Positions 35,235 to 47,197 of a stretch of DNA of 64,000 bases are shown here, one piece after another. Both the position numbers and the translations under genes were made by a program. Location: the NCBI RefSeq assembly GCF_014207985.1, contig NZ_JACHMI010000001.1:1-64000 (forward strand), given 5' to 3'. Origin of the DNA: Nonomuraea rubra (lineage in GTDB: Bacteria > Actinomycetota > Actinomycetes > Streptosporangiales > Streptosporangiaceae). Each line of letters starts with the position of its first letter. Positions within the stretch are counted from its first letter, which is position 1. The notes under the pieces were generated by a model. That model searched no databases. It was not told the DNA's origin and was given only the letters and a program-made list of their open reading frames with translations.

Positions 35235-36581
35235 TCATGAGCGCGACACGATGCGGCGGACGAACCGCCTGAGCCGGGAGCCCTGGACGGGGGCGCCGCG
35301 CGACATCTCCAGCGCCTCGGCCGCCGACGGGCGCTTGGCGGGGGAGTGGTCGAGCATCCGCCGCACCACCTCGGGCACGTCGGGCCCGTGGGCGTCGCCG
35401 CTGGTCGGGAGCTGGCCGGTGAGGAGCTGGAAGGCGATGACGCCGGCGGAGTACACGTCGGAGGCGGTCGTCATGAGGTCGGCCCGCTCCTGGCACTCCG
35501 GCGCCACGTACGCGGCGTCGAGGATGTTGCCCAGCTCGTGGGCCACGGTGTAGTTGCGCGGCCCCGGCTTGGCGTAGTCGAACCCGGTCAGCACGGCGTG
35601 CCCGTCGTCGGTGACCAGCACGGCGGCCGGGGTGAGCGCCCGGTGCACGACGCCGTTGGCGTGGGCGTGGGCCAGCCCGCGCAGCAGGTCCTGGATCACG
35701 CCGAGCGGCGCGCCCTTGCCCAGCGCCAGGTGCAGCGCCTCGCCGTGGACGTCGTCGAGCACCAGCACGAACCGGCTCTCGTCGTCGATGGCGAAGAAGT
35801 CGCGCGGGCGCGCCACGCACGGGTGGGGCGGGATCCTGGCCAGCGTCTGGTACGCGTTGGCGATGCGCTGCCGCTCGGCCGCCCGCGCCTGCTGGTCGGC
35901 CAGCGGGTCGGCCTGGTAGACCCGCAGCAGCACGGTCTCGCTGCCCGGCAGCGTGACGTTGAACGCGCGGTACTCGGTGACCTTGGCGTCGCCGCCGAGC
36001 TGCTCCTCGACCTCCCAGTTGCCGTACCTGGGCGGGGCCGTGCTGCGGCGTACGGTCTGGTTGAGCGCGTCGAGGATCGCGGTGAGGTACGGCCTGGCGT
36101 CGGGGCTGCACCCGCGCCTGACCCGCGAGACGTCGCTCAGCGTGGGCAGCAGGCCGGGCAGGTCGGTGACGTTGACCGCGTCGCGCCCGGCCGGGTCGAC
36201 CAGCTCGGCGTCGGGCGAGGTGAGCACGACCAGGCTGTCGACGTAGACGCGCTCCAGCTGGGTGGCCCTGGAGATGAGCAGGCCCTTGAGCGCCTTGGCG
36301 GTGCCGCGCAGCTTGGTCACCGGCGACCCGAACGCCTCCCTGCGCGGCGGGAACCAGCGGGTGCCGGACACCTCGATGCGCCCCCGGGTGCCCTTGACGT
36401 CGACCACGACGAGCGAGTGGCCGGTCAGCACGAGCAGGTCGACCTCGAAGATGTCGGAGCCGCGCGGGACCTCGACGTTGTGCAGCAGCAGCCAGTCGGC
36501 GGGCGCGTGGTCACGGAGATAAGCGATCACGCGCCGCTCGGCGTCGTTGACCGGACGTCCTCCGCCGACGATCTCTGCCAT
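35235..36581 (-). CDS. NERD-domain protein with a degenerate kinase domain (pseudokinase)
   Basis: A 448-residue fusion. Residues about 10-125 form a NERD nuclease-related domain (AERRVIAYLRDHAPADWLLLHNVEVPRGSDIFEVDLLVLTGHSLVVVDVKGTRGRI) in which the PD-(D/E)xK core reads EVDLLVL ... VVDVKG. Residues about 190-430 have the kinase fold, but HRDLKPxN has become HRALTPAAV, DFG has become GFD and the VAIK Lys is Arg (VLLRVYQ); APE and the DVYSAG helix remain. Catalysis is therefore unlikely, while nuclease metal residues look intact. ATG 36581 is the domain-consistent start. Divergent from the DJ-1 gene. Related NERD-kinases occur in phage defence (PglW), but no Pgl/BREX partners are present. Confidence 0.85.
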   Translation of the reverse strand: MAEIVGGGRPVNDAERRVIAYLRDHAPADWLLLHNVEVPRGSDIFEVDLLVLTGHSLVVVDVKGTRGRIEVSGTRWFPPRREAFGSPVTKLRGTAKALKGLLISRATQLERVYVDSLVVLTSPDAELVDPAGRDAVNVTDLPGLLPTLSDVSRVRRGCSPDARPYLTAILDALNQTVRRSTAPPRYGNWEVEEQLGGDAKVTEYRAFNVTLPGSETVLLRVYQADPLADQQARAAERQRIANAYQTLARIPPHPCVARPRDFFAIDDESRFVLVLDDVHGEALHLALGKGAPLGVIQDLLRGLAHAHANGVVHRALTPAAVLVTDDGHAVLTGFDYAKPGPRNYTVAHELGNILDAAYVAPECQERADLMTTASDVYSAGVIAFQLLTGQLPTSGDAHGPDVPEVVRRMLDHSPAKRPSAAEALEMSRGAPVQGSRLRRFVRRIVSRS

Positions 36582-36607
36582 GCGGCCTATCCTTCCACGG
36601 TTATCGA

Positions 36608-36642
36608 TTGACAGCATGCTGTCGAAATGACAAGATACTGTC
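36608..36642 (+). promoter_or_regulatory. Operator-covered, probably leaderless promoter of the DJ-1/MarR pair
   Basis: -35 TTGACA (36608-36613), 17-bp spacer, -10 CAAGAT (36631-36636), which places transcription start at about the A of ATG 36643; there is no ribosome-binding site. Two matching palindromes, GACAGCATGCTGTC (36610-36623, perfect) and GACAAGATACTGTC (36629-36642), cover both promoter elements and touch the start codon. The distal MarR gene is the obvious repressor. Confidence 0.75.
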
Positions 36643-37260
36643 ATGAAGCGAATCGTTCACCACGCCGTCTACGACACCCTCGCCGACTGGGAGACCGGTC
36701 ACCTCACCGCCCACCTGCGCAACGGCAACTACCATCGCGAGCCGGGCGGATACGAGGTCGTCACCGTCGGCCTGACGACCGACCCCGTCGTCACCATGGG
36801 CGGCCTGCGCATCACCCCCGATCTCGCGCTGGCAGACCTCTCCCCGGCAGGCAGCGAGCTACTCGTCCTGCCCGGCGCCGACCTGTGGGACGCGGGCGAC
36901 TCTCTGGCGCCGTTCGCGCGCAAGGCCCGCGAGTTCCTCGACGCCGGGGTGCCGGTGGCCGCCATCTGCGGCGCCGTGGCGGGGCTGGCCCGCGAGGGCC
37001 TGCTCGACGAGCGCGACCACACCAGCGCCGTGCCGCAGTACCTGGATGCCCAGGAGGGGTACGCGGGAGCGAAGCACTACCTCGACCGGGACGCGGTGCT
37101 CGACGGCGATCTCGTCACGGCGGGCCCGACCGAGCCGGTGGCCTTCGCCAGGGAGGCGTTCCGGCGGCTCGACGTCTACCGGCCCGAGGTGCTGGACGCC
37201 TGGTTCCGGCTGTTCGCCAGGAGCGACGCCTCGGCCTACGAGGTGTTGATGGCGGCGTGA
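36643..37260 (+). CDS. DJ-1/PfpI-family protein
   Basis: A 205-residue protein of the class I glutamine amidotransferase-like fold. The nucleophile elbow AAICGAVAGLAREGLL holds the reactive Cys; an upstream acidic residue (ELLVLPGADLWDAG region) is in the usual place. Members are chaperones, glyoxalase-like or hydratases; oxidative or electrophile stress is a likely cue. It overlaps the following MarR gene by GTGA and is probably translated from a leaderless mRNA. Confidence 0.88.
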   Translation: MKRIVHHAVYDTLADWETGHLTAHLRNGNYHREPGGYEVVTVGLTTDPVVTMGGLRITPDLALADLSPAGSELLVLPGADLWDAGDSLAPFARKAREFLDAGVPVAAICGAVAGLAREGLLDERDHTSAVPQYLDAQEGYAGAKHYLDRDAVLDGDLVTAGPTEPVAFAREAFRRLDVYRPEVLDAWFRLFARSDASAYEVLMAA

Positions 37261-37703
37261 GCGAGAGCGGCGAGTTGTTGTCGGGCCTGGCGCTGGGGGC
37301 CTTCCGGCTCAACGGGCAGTTCCTGCAGGTCGCCGAGGAGCTGGCGCGGCCGGCCGGGGTGACGGCCGCGTGGTGGCAGGTGCTCGGCGCCGTCCTGCGC
37401 GAGCCGCTGCCCGTCGCGGGGATCGCCCGCGCCATGGGGATGACCAGGCAGGGCGTGCAGCGCATCGCGGACCTGCTGGTGGAGCGCGGCCTGGCCGAGT
37501 ACCGGCCCAACCCCGCGCACCGGCGCGCCAAGCTGCTGCAGCCGACGCAGGCCGGACGGGAGGCGATCGCGAGGATCGACCCCGGCCACCAGGAGTTCGC
37601 CGACCGGCTCGTGGGGGAGCTGGGGGCCGAGGACGCCCGGCGGTGCCTGGAGACGTTGCAGCGGCTCTCGGCCGCCCTCGACCGCCTGGGGCAAGGGTCG
37701 TGA
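37257..37703 (+). CDS. MarR-family regulator of the DJ-1 pair
   Basis: A 148-residue MarR repressor: WWQVLGAVLREPLPVAGIARAMGMTRQGVQRIADLLVERGLAEYRPNPAHRRAKLLQPTQAG gives helix-turn-helix and wing. GTG 37257 overlaps the DJ-1 stop. No Cys in the sensing region, so ligand binding rather than thiol oxidation is expected. It most likely binds the two GACA-N6-TGTC palindromes ahead of the operon. A very strong hairpin follows its stop. Confidence 0.88.
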   Translation: MSESGELLSGLALGAFRLNGQFLQVAEELARPAGVTAAWWQVLGAVLREPLPVAGIARAMGMTRQGVQRIADLLVERGLAEYRPNPAHRRAKLLQPTQAGREAIARIDPGHQEFADRLVGELGAEDARRCLETLQRLSAALDRLGQGS

Positions 37704-37704
37704 C

Positions 37705-37735
37705 CCGGCGCCGGCGGCAAACGCGCCGGCGCCGG
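37705..37735 (+). terminator. Strong terminator after the MarR gene
   Basis: Perfect 12-bp stem CCGGCGCCGGCG / CGCCGGCGCCGG with a seven-base loop GCAAACG, immediately after the stop and followed by AAGAACTCTC. The U-tract is poor, as often in actinobacteria. Confidence 0.85.
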
Positions 37736-37884
37736 AAGAACTCTCAAAGAGCCGGTCGAACTTTGTCCAAAGAGCGGTGAACGAATTCCCCGTGGACGTC
37801 TCGCCGGGCCGGAACACCGGTTGAATGGCGGATCGCCGAAGTCCTGTACAGGGCGGTGCCGCGGCAGGCCGGGAAAACCCGAGG

Positions 37885-38035
37885 CCAAAAAATGGAGGCG
37901 GCACTTTGACCTAGCCAAGGCCTTTCCGAGTTGCGGTTTTCGTCGCATCCCGTGAGGGTTATTCGCGGCACCTCACAGCCCTGCACGAACGACCACGGCG
38001 CCGAATTCCGCGCCGATCCACGGAGGAAAGCAATC
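37885..38035 (+). promoter_or_regulatory. Conserved leader, copy 1 of 3
   Basis: About 150 bases repeated upstream of each small secreted-protein gene. It contains a CCAAAAAAT-start, TTGACC (37906-37911) as possible -35, the block GGCACCTCACAGC, a hairpin CGGCGC / GCGCCG (37996-38015, eight-base loop) and GGAGGAAAG before ATG. The preceding stretch 37736-37884 shows no gene. Confidence 0.7.
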
Positions 38036-38338
38036 ATGATCCGTCGTATTCTGGCCGGTGCCGCCATCGCGGCCGCCGCATTCGGGTTCTCCGGGACCGC
38101 CGCGTCCGCCGACGTCGGCCCCAACGTGTTCAACGAGGGCGCCGACATCCTCAGCCAGTTCCAGATCATCGACGATGCGCTGAACAAGGTGCTGAACCAC
38201 TCGGCCAACGACATCGAAGTCCAGATCATCAACATCCTGGACGAGGTCAACGTTCCGCTGCTGAACAACAACCAGCCCACTGTCGGCAACCACAACAAGG
38301 ACACCGACATCGACAACGGCCAGGCCAGCTCCGAGTAG
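38036..38338 (+). CDS. Small secreted protein, copy 1 of a tandem triplet
   Basis: A 100-residue protein with a Sec signal (MIRRILAGAAIAAAAFGFSG, cleavage after ASA at residue 25), leaving about 75 acidic, Asn/Asp/Ile-rich residues without Cys. The mature part reads GPNVFNEGADILSQFQIIDDALN, then an amphipathic stretch with alternating hydrophobics (DIEVQIINILDEV) and a conserved tail NNNQPTVGNHNKDTDIDNG. I do not recognise the family; it is neither chaplin nor canonical rodlin, though small surface proteins of this style suggest a role on the cell or spore surface. GGAGG spaced correctly from ATG. Confidence 0.75.
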   Translation: MIRRILAGAAIAAAAFGFSGTAASADVGPNVFNEGADILSQFQIIDDALNKVLNHSANDIEVQIINILDEVNVPLLNNNQPTVGNHNKDTDIDNGQASSE

Positions 38339-38529
38339 GCCCAGGGCGTCCACGGACGGAAGGGGCGGCGGCCGGGCGCCATGACCCGGCCCCTCTCCCG
38401 CCCGCGCGTATGCGAATGAGCCGGCGGTGGCGATCCGCGAGGCCATGGAAAGACTTAAGCGCCGTCGATGTTTCGGGTGGGCGACCGTGCCGCACGCATG
38501 CCGGTTTCCTGACCGCGAAAACCTGACAC

Positions 38530-38678
38530 CAAAAAATCGAGGCGGCTTCTTGACCTCCATGAGGCCTTTCCGGGTTGCGGGTTCCGCCGCCCGCCGCAAT
38601 TGTTATTGGCGGCACCTCACAGCCCTGCACGAACGACTATGGCGCCGAATTCCGCGCCGATCCATGGAGGAAGCAATC
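38530..38678 (+). promoter_or_regulatory. Conserved leader, copy 2 of 3
   Basis: Same layout as copy 1: CCAAAAAAT, TTGACC at 38551-38556, GGCACCTCACAGC, hairpin GGCGC / GCGCC at 38641-38658 and GGAGG. The region 38339-38529 before it holds only a weak inverted repeat GGCCGGG / CCCGGCC (38370-38391) and no gene. Confidence 0.7.
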
Positions 38679-38981
38679 ATGATCCGTCGTATTCTGGCCG
38701 GTGCCGCTATCGCGGCCGCCGCATTCGGGTTCTCCGCGACCGCCGCGTCCGCAGACATCGGCCCCAACCCGTTCAACGGCGGCCAGGCCATCCTGAGCCA
38801 GTTCCAGATCATCGACGACATCCTGAACGACGTCGCCAACCACTCGCTGAACGACCTCGAGGTCGAGATCATCAACATCCTCGACGAGGTCAACGTCCAG
38901 GCGCTGAACAACAACCAGCCCTCCGTCGGCGACCACAACAAGGACACCGAGATCGACAACGGGCACTCCAAGTCCGAGTAA
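38679..38981 (+). CDS. Small secreted protein, copy 2 of a tandem triplet
   Basis: A 100-residue paralogue of its neighbours, same length to the residue. The signal peptide is almost identical at DNA level (MIRRILAGAAIAAAAFGFSA, cleavage after ASA), while the mature part differs at scattered positions: GPNPFNGGQAILSQFQIIDDILNDV, EVEIINILDEV and NNNQPSVGDHNKDTEIDNG are retained. An extended forward frame exists upstream through the leader but has no ribosome-binding site and would hide the signal peptide. Function unknown. Confidence 0.75.
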   Translation: MIRRILAGAAIAAAAFGFSATAASADIGPNPFNGGQAILSQFQIIDDILNDVANHSLNDLEVEIINILDEVNVQALNNNQPSVGDHNKDTEIDNGHSKSE

Positions 38982-39130
38982 GTCCAGGAGGCCGGAGGAG
39001 GCGCGGCGGCACCGCACCGGAGCGGGCCGCGTGGCCAACCGCCCTCCTCTCTCCCAGGTGCACGAAAGAACTTGATCGTGGAGACTCGCGAGGCCACGGA
39101 GCGGCTTTCGGGGCACTGAGGTGTTCGGCG

Positions 39131-39179
39131 GCCGTACGTCCTCGGCGTGACGGAGCAAGGTCACCCGAGGACGTACGGC
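39131..39179 (+). terminator. Long hairpin after copy 2
   Basis: Perfect 15-bp stem GCCGTACGTCCTCGG / CCGAGGACGTACGGC with a 19-base loop, about 150 bases after the stop. The outer arms (GCCGTACGTC) recur in the hairpin after copy 3, so it belongs to the repeated unit. Confidence 0.7.
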
Positions 39180-39293
39180 AGACGCCTCCGAGCTTGTGCC
39201 GGAGCCGGCCGGGAGAATCGTGAGTGACACGGACGCCGATATCCACGGACACCGATACTCAACGACGACTTCTCCGGTCGCCGAAATCCAGTG

Positions 39294-39449
39294 CCAAAGA
39301 ATCCAAGCGCCTCCTTGACCTCCATGAGGGCATTTCGAGTTTGCCATCTCCGATGTCCGCCACGATCGTTGACTGCGGCACCTCACAGCTATGCACGTAT
39401 GAAAACGGCGCCGGGAGTCCCGCGCCGATCCATGGAGGAAAGCAAAAAA
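39294..39449 (+). promoter_or_regulatory. Conserved leader, copy 3 of 3
   Basis: Same order of elements with more changes: CCAAAGAAT, TTGACC at 39315-39320, GGCACCTCACAGC, hairpin CGGCGC / GCGCCG at 39406-39427 whose loop sequence differs while the stem is kept, and GGAGG before ATG. Confidence 0.7.
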
Positions 39450-39752
39450 ATGATCCGTCGTATTCTGGCCGGTGCCGCTATCGCGGCCGCCGCCCTCGGG
39501 TTCTCCGCTTCCGCCGCGTCCGCAGGCGTCGGCCCCAACCCGAGCAACAAGGGCCAGGCCCTGCTGTCCCAGTTCCAAATCATCGACGACGCGCTGAACG
39601 ACGTGCTGAACCACTCGGTCAACGACCTCGAGGTCGAGATCATCAACATCCTGGACGAGGTCGACCTCCAGCTGCTGAACAACAACCAGCCTTCCGTCGG
39701 CGACCACAACAAGGACACCGAGATCGAGAACGGCCAGGCCAAGGCCGAGTAA
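39450..39752 (+). CDS. Small secreted protein, copy 3 of a tandem triplet
   Basis: A 100-residue paralogue of the two preceding genes: signal MIRRILAGAAIAAAALGFSA with cleavage after ASA, mature GPNPSNKGQALLSQFQIIDDALNDV, EVEIINILDEV and NNNQPSVGDHNKDTEIENG. It is the most diverged in the N-terminal third of the mature chain. No Cys or aromatic residues apart from one Phe, which argues against a folded enzyme. The ATG follows GGAGG and an A-run. Confidence 0.75.
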   Translation: MIRRILAGAAIAAAALGFSASAASAGVGPNPSNKGQALLSQFQIIDDALNDVLNHSVNDLEVEIINILDEVDLQLLNNNQPSVGDHNKDTEIENGQAKAE

Positions 39753-39832
39753 CACCCTTCGATGAGCGGGAAAGCCGGCCGTGGTGACTCGCGAGACCAC
39801 GGCCCGGCTCCCGGACCTCGAACCAAACGGCG

Positions 39833-39885
39833 GCCGTACGTCCCCCGCGCGCTTCGGGTGAGGAGTGCCCGAGGGGACGTACGGC
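39833..39885. terminator. Hairpin between copy 3 and the NlpC gene
   Basis: GCCGTACGTCCCC / GGGGACGTACGGC, 13-bp stem with a 27-base loop that itself contains a small inverted repeat. Serves the converging forward gene and nlpC. Confidence 0.7.
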
Positions 39886-39903
39886 AGGCGGTGAGCGGGA
39901 CGC

Positions 39904-40416
39904 TCACACCCCCGCATCCCCGCGGCCCAGGTCCAGCCGTACCACGCCGAGCAGGTCAGGCCTGTCGAGCGGGTCGATCCGCACGAGCGCGCCCGTGTAC
40001 GGAGCGTGCACCATCCGCTCCCGGTCCACGGCCAGCCCCACGTGCTCGGGTCCGGGCCGCTTGGTGTCGCTGTCGTAGAAGACCAGGTCCCCTGGCTCCA
40101 GCAGCTCTTCAGGTATTCGTACGCCTGAGCGCCACTGCTCCGTCGTGGTCGTGCCGATGAGGATCCCCGCCCGCGCGTAGGCGTACTCGGCCAGCCCCGA
40201 GCAGTCGAACCCCTTGGTCCTGGCGCCCCGCCCGATGCCGTAGCCGGGCCCGTGCACCCCGCCCCCGCCCCACGAGTAGGGCACTCCGATCATCTCCAGC
40301 GCGGCCCTCAGCGCGATGCTCCCCGAGGCGGACGCCGTCGCCGGCACCGGCCAGGCGACGCATCCGATCGCGCACACCGCCGCGATTATCCGCCGTGTTC
40401 TCCCTTTCTGCTTCAT
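39904..40416 (-). CDS. Secreted NlpC/P60 peptidoglycan endopeptidase
   Basis: A 170-residue exported enzyme: signal MKQKGRTRRIIAAVCAIGCVA (no lipobox, cleavage near ATASAS), then a minimal NlpC/P60 domain. The Cys-His-His triad lies in GFDCSGLAEYAYA, GPEHVGLAVD and MVHAPYTG. It should cut gamma-D-Glu-diaminopimelate bonds in wall peptides. No extra wall-binding domain. Ribosome-binding site is weak; ATG 40416 gives the natural signal peptide. Confidence 0.88.
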   Translation of the reverse strand: MKQKGRTRRIIAAVCAIGCVAWPVPATASASGSIALRAALEMIGVPYSWGGGGVHGPGYGIGRGARTKGFDCSGLAEYAYARAGILIGTTTTEQWRSGVRIPEELLEPGDLVFYDSDTKRPGPEHVGLAVDRERMVHAPYTGALVRIDPLDRPDLLGVVRLDLGRGDAGV

Positions 40417-40846
40417 GGCATATCAGCGCTCCCGTTCCGAGCGGCGTCCGGGGGCTTGACCGCCGACCTGTACGCAGTTGTCTTATCTGCCTCCTTTTCT
40501 CGCTTCTATTGCGATAAAACGCCATCTAAAAGCGCACGCAATAAGCGGATATTTCGTGCTATTTGGATGCGTGCGGTGGAGGGCGGCAGGGCCGGCCCCC
40601 TGACGGGAGATCCTCGGCAAGCCCGCCGCTGCCACGCGTATGCCGGGCGTGCCGGTGCTTGACTGGAGCCGCCTGACGGAGATGTTCAGGATTGTCCGAA
40701 AAGTCGGTCATTTTCCCACGAAAATTACATCGGCAAACATCTGTCGTGTAATCTGGTCTCGGGTCAAACCGCCGGCGCGCAGTGCCGGCGGCCATCCCGG
40801 ATCGGCAAGACGACCCCCAGAGCGCGTGTTGGGGGGTGCGGGGAGC
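40417..40846. other. AT-richer intergenic region between nlpC and the STAS gene
   Basis: About 430 bases with no supported gene. Parts at 40480-40560 and 40690-40760 are clearly richer in A and T than the surrounding DNA and probably carry the divergent promoters. I looked for a c-di-AMP (ydaO) riboswitch, which often precedes NlpC genes, and did not find its conserved core. Confidence 0.5.
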
Positions 40847-44748
<3,902 letters not shown>

Positions 44749-44794
44749 GGTCACCACCATTCCGTGGGGCCGGACGGACGAGAGCGGGGCTGGG

Positions 44795-46210
44795 TCAGCC
44801 GTTCCTGCCGAGCTCGACGTCCTCCAGCACGCCGAGCGCGTCCGGCACCAGGACGGCGGCCGAGTAGTAGGCGCTGACCAGGTAGGAGATGACGGCCTTC
44901 TCGTTGATGTTCATGAACCGGACCGACAGGCTGGGCTGGTACTCGTCGGGGATGCCGGTCTGGTGCAGGCCGACGACGCCCTGGTTCTCCTGTCCGGTCC
45001 GCATCAGCATGAACGACGTCGTCCGCGTGCCGGTGACCGGGATCTTGTTGCACGGGAAGATCGGCACGCCCCGCCAGGCCGGCACGCGGTGCCCGCCGAC
45101 CTCGGTGGACTGCGGGTAGATGCCGCGCTTGCTGCACTCGCGGCCGAACGCGGCGATCGCCTGCGGGTGCGCCAGGAAGAACGACGGGTCCTTCCAGACC
45201 GTGGACAGCAGGTCGTCGAGGTCGTCGGGGGAGGGCGGGCCCGATCGGGTGCGGATGCGCTGGCCGAAGTCGGCGTTGTGCAGCAGGCCGAACTCCTTGT
45301 TGTTGATCAGCTCGTGCTCCTGGCGCTCGCGCAGGGCCTCGACCGTGAGGCGGAGCTGCTGGTCGAGCTGGCTCATCGGCTGGTTGTACAGGTCGGAGAC
45401 GCGGCTGTGCACGCGCAGCACGGTCTGCGCCACGCTCAGCTCGTACTCGCGCGGGGCCTGCTCGTAGTCGACGAACGTGCCGGGCAGCACGGCCTCGCCG
45501 ACGTGGCCGGACGACATGTTGATCGCGGCCTCGCCGTAGTCGTTCTGGTCGCGGTCGCCGCTGGTGCGCCAGGCCTCGATGTGCTCGCGCAGCGCCGGCG
45601 CCTGCTCGGCGATCTGCTCGAAGTCCTGCCTGGACAGCGTGAGCACGGTGGTGGCCGTCCTGGCCCGCGCGCTGTACTCGAACTCGCCGCCCTGGACCAG
45701 CGCCTGCTCGCCGAGGTAGTCGCCGTCGGCCAGCACGCCGAGGTTCTGGTCGTCCCCGTACGCCCCGCGCCCGACCTTGGCCACCCGGCCGTGGGCGATC
45801 AGTACGAGCTGGTCCACCTGGCCGCCCTCGGAGACGATCTCCTCATCCGGCTCCACCTCGCGCTGGGTGAAACGGTCGGCCAGGGCTTCGAGCACGTCCA
45901 TGTCGTCGAAGCCGCGCAACATCGGCAGCTCCGTCAGCTCGGCCGGGATCACCCGCACCTCGGCGCCGGTGGTGGTGAAGGTGATCCGGCCATCGCCCAG
46001 CGTGTACGTCAGCCGCCGGTTCACCCGGAACACACCGCCGGAGCACTGCACCCACGGCAGCAGCTTCAGCAGCCAGCGGGTGGTGATCTCCTGCATCTGC
46101 GGCGGAGTCTTGGTGGTCGTCGCGAGTTGCCTGGCGGCATCGGTACTGAGGCTGAGCTGCCCGTTGCCGTTGCCGTTCTCAGGTGCGGTGGAGTGGGTCG
46201 TTTCGGTCAT
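44795..46210 (-). CDS. Family 2B encapsulin shell protein B (intact-looking cNMP domain)
   Basis: A 471-residue HK97-fold encapsulin with the same layout as shell A: N-arm [29 protein letters not shown], cNMP-binding-like domain at residues about 100-215 and shell core ([46 protein letters not shown]). Its phosphate-binding cassette looks conserved: [13 protein letters not shown] followed by ARARTATTV. An N-terminal Asn/Gly-rich extension (PENGNGNGQ) precedes the arm. Family 2B encapsulins package terpene cyclases or prenyl transferases; geosmin synthase and a prenyl synthase are both in this operon. Possibly forms a mixed shell with A. Confidence 0.92.
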   Translation of the reverse strand: MTETTHSTAPENGNGNGQLSLSTDAARQLATTTKTPPQMQEITTRWLLKLLPWVQCSGGVFRVNRRLTYTLGDGRITFTTTGAEVRVIPAELTELPMLRGFDDMDVLEALADRFTQREVEPDEEIVSEGGQVDQLVLIAHGRVAKVGRGAYGDDQNLGVLADGDYLGEQALVQGGEFEYSARARTATTVLTLSRQDFEQIAEQAPALREHIEAWRTSGDRDQNDYGEAAINMSSGHVGEAVLPGTFVDYEQAPREYELSVAQTVLRVHSRVSDLYNQPMSQLDQQLRLTVEALRERQEHELINNKEFGLLHNADFGQRIRTRSGPPSPDDLDDLLSTVWKDPSFFLAHPQAIAAFGRECSKRGIYPQSTEVGGHRVPAWRGVPIFPCNKIPVTGTRTTSFMLMRTGQENQGVVGLHQTGIPDEYQPSLSVRFMNINEKAVISYLVSAYYSAAVLVPDALGVLEDVELGRNG

Positions 46211-46240
46211 CGTGCTGCACCACCAATCTCGGTGTGGGCG

Positions 46241-47182
46241 CTAGCCCGGCTTGCGGTTGGAGCGGAGTTCGAGCGGTAGGGAGAAGGTCAGGGTCTCTTC
46301 GGTCAGGGTCACGGGCCGCACGTCGGCGAACCCCCGGGCGGCGAGCCAGTCCAGTAATTCGGTGACCAGCCCCTCCGGCACCGAGGCGCCGGAGCTCACC
46401 CCGACGGTCCGCACGCCGTCGAGCCAGCGCTCGTCGGCGTGCGCCGCCCGGTCGACCAGGTAGGCCGCGCCGGCGCCCGCGCTCAGCGCGACGTCCACCA
46501 GCCGCTGGGAGTTGGAGGAGTTGGCGGAGCCGACGACGATGACCAGCTCGCAGCGGGGCGCGATGCCGATGATCGCCTCCTGGCGGTTCTGGCTGGCGTA
46601 GCAGATGTCGTCGCTGGGCGGGTCGACCAGGTCGGGGTGGCGCTCGCGCAGCCTCTCGACGGCCTGGAGGGTCTCGTCCACGGCCAGCGTGGTCTGCGAC
46701 AGCCAGCTCAGCCGCCTGGTGCCGCCGGTCTCCAGGTCGCCGGGGGCGGCCGGGTCCATGACGTGGATGCGCTCGGGGGCCTCGCCGAGGGTGCCCTCGA
46801 CCTCCTCGTGCTCCGCGTGGCCGATGAGCACGATCTCGTAGCCCGCCTCGGCCATCCGGACGGCCTCCTTGTGGACCTTCGTGACCAGCGGGCAGGTGGC
46901 GTCGATGGTCCGCAGCCCGCGCCGCGCCGCCTCCCGCTTCACCGCCGGCGAGACGCCGTGGGCGGAGAAGACGACCAGCGCGCCGTCGGGCACCTCGTCG
47001 AGCTCCTCGACGAAGATCGCGCCGCGGCGGCTCAGGTCGTCGACCACGAACGTGTTGTGAACGATCTGCTTGCGCACGTAGACGGGGGATCCGAAGCGCT
47101 TGAGCGCCTCCTCCACCGTGATGATCGCGCGTTCGACGCCCGCGCAGTAGCCGCGCGGAGCCGCGAGTAGTACCTGTCCCAT
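46241..47182 (-). CDS. ispH: 4-Hydroxy-3-methylbut-2-enyl diphosphate reductase IspH
   Basis: A 313-residue [4Fe-4S] enzyme, last step of the MEP pathway to IPP and DMAPP. Cluster Cys are in [22 protein letters not shown] and [13 protein letters not shown]; substrate residues in [26 protein letters not shown] and [15 protein letters not shown]. Placed between the prenyl synthase and the encapsulin genes with 15- and 30-base gaps, so it is part of the terpene operon and is probably a second genomic copy dedicated to it. Confidence 0.96.
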   Translation of the reverse strand: MGQVLLAAPRGYCAGVERAIITVEEALKRFGSPVYVRKQIVHNTFVVDDLSRRGAIFVEELDEVPDGALVVFSAHGVSPAVKREAARRGLRTIDATCPLVTKVHKEAVRMAEAGYEIVLIGHAEHEEVEGTLGEAPERIHVMDPAAPGDLETGGTRRLSWLSQTTLAVDETLQAVERLRERHPDLVDPPSDDICYASQNRQEAIIGIAPRCELVIVVGSANSSNSQRLVDVALSAGAGAAYLVDRAAHADERWLDGVRTVGVSSGASVPEGLVTELLDWLAARGFADVRPVTLTEETLTFSLPLELRSNRKPG

Positions 47183-47197
47183 GGTGGATGAAGCCCC

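Noticed and set aside
38427..38678. Longer start for secreted-protein copy 2
   Set aside because: It would translate the conserved leader and hide a perfect signal peptide; the other two copies start at the equivalent ATG.
40417..40846. c-di-AMP (ydaO) riboswitch ahead of the NlpC gene
   Set aside because: Such elements often precede NlpC/P60 genes and the window also encodes DisA, but the conserved core bases and paired helices could not be found on the minus strand.
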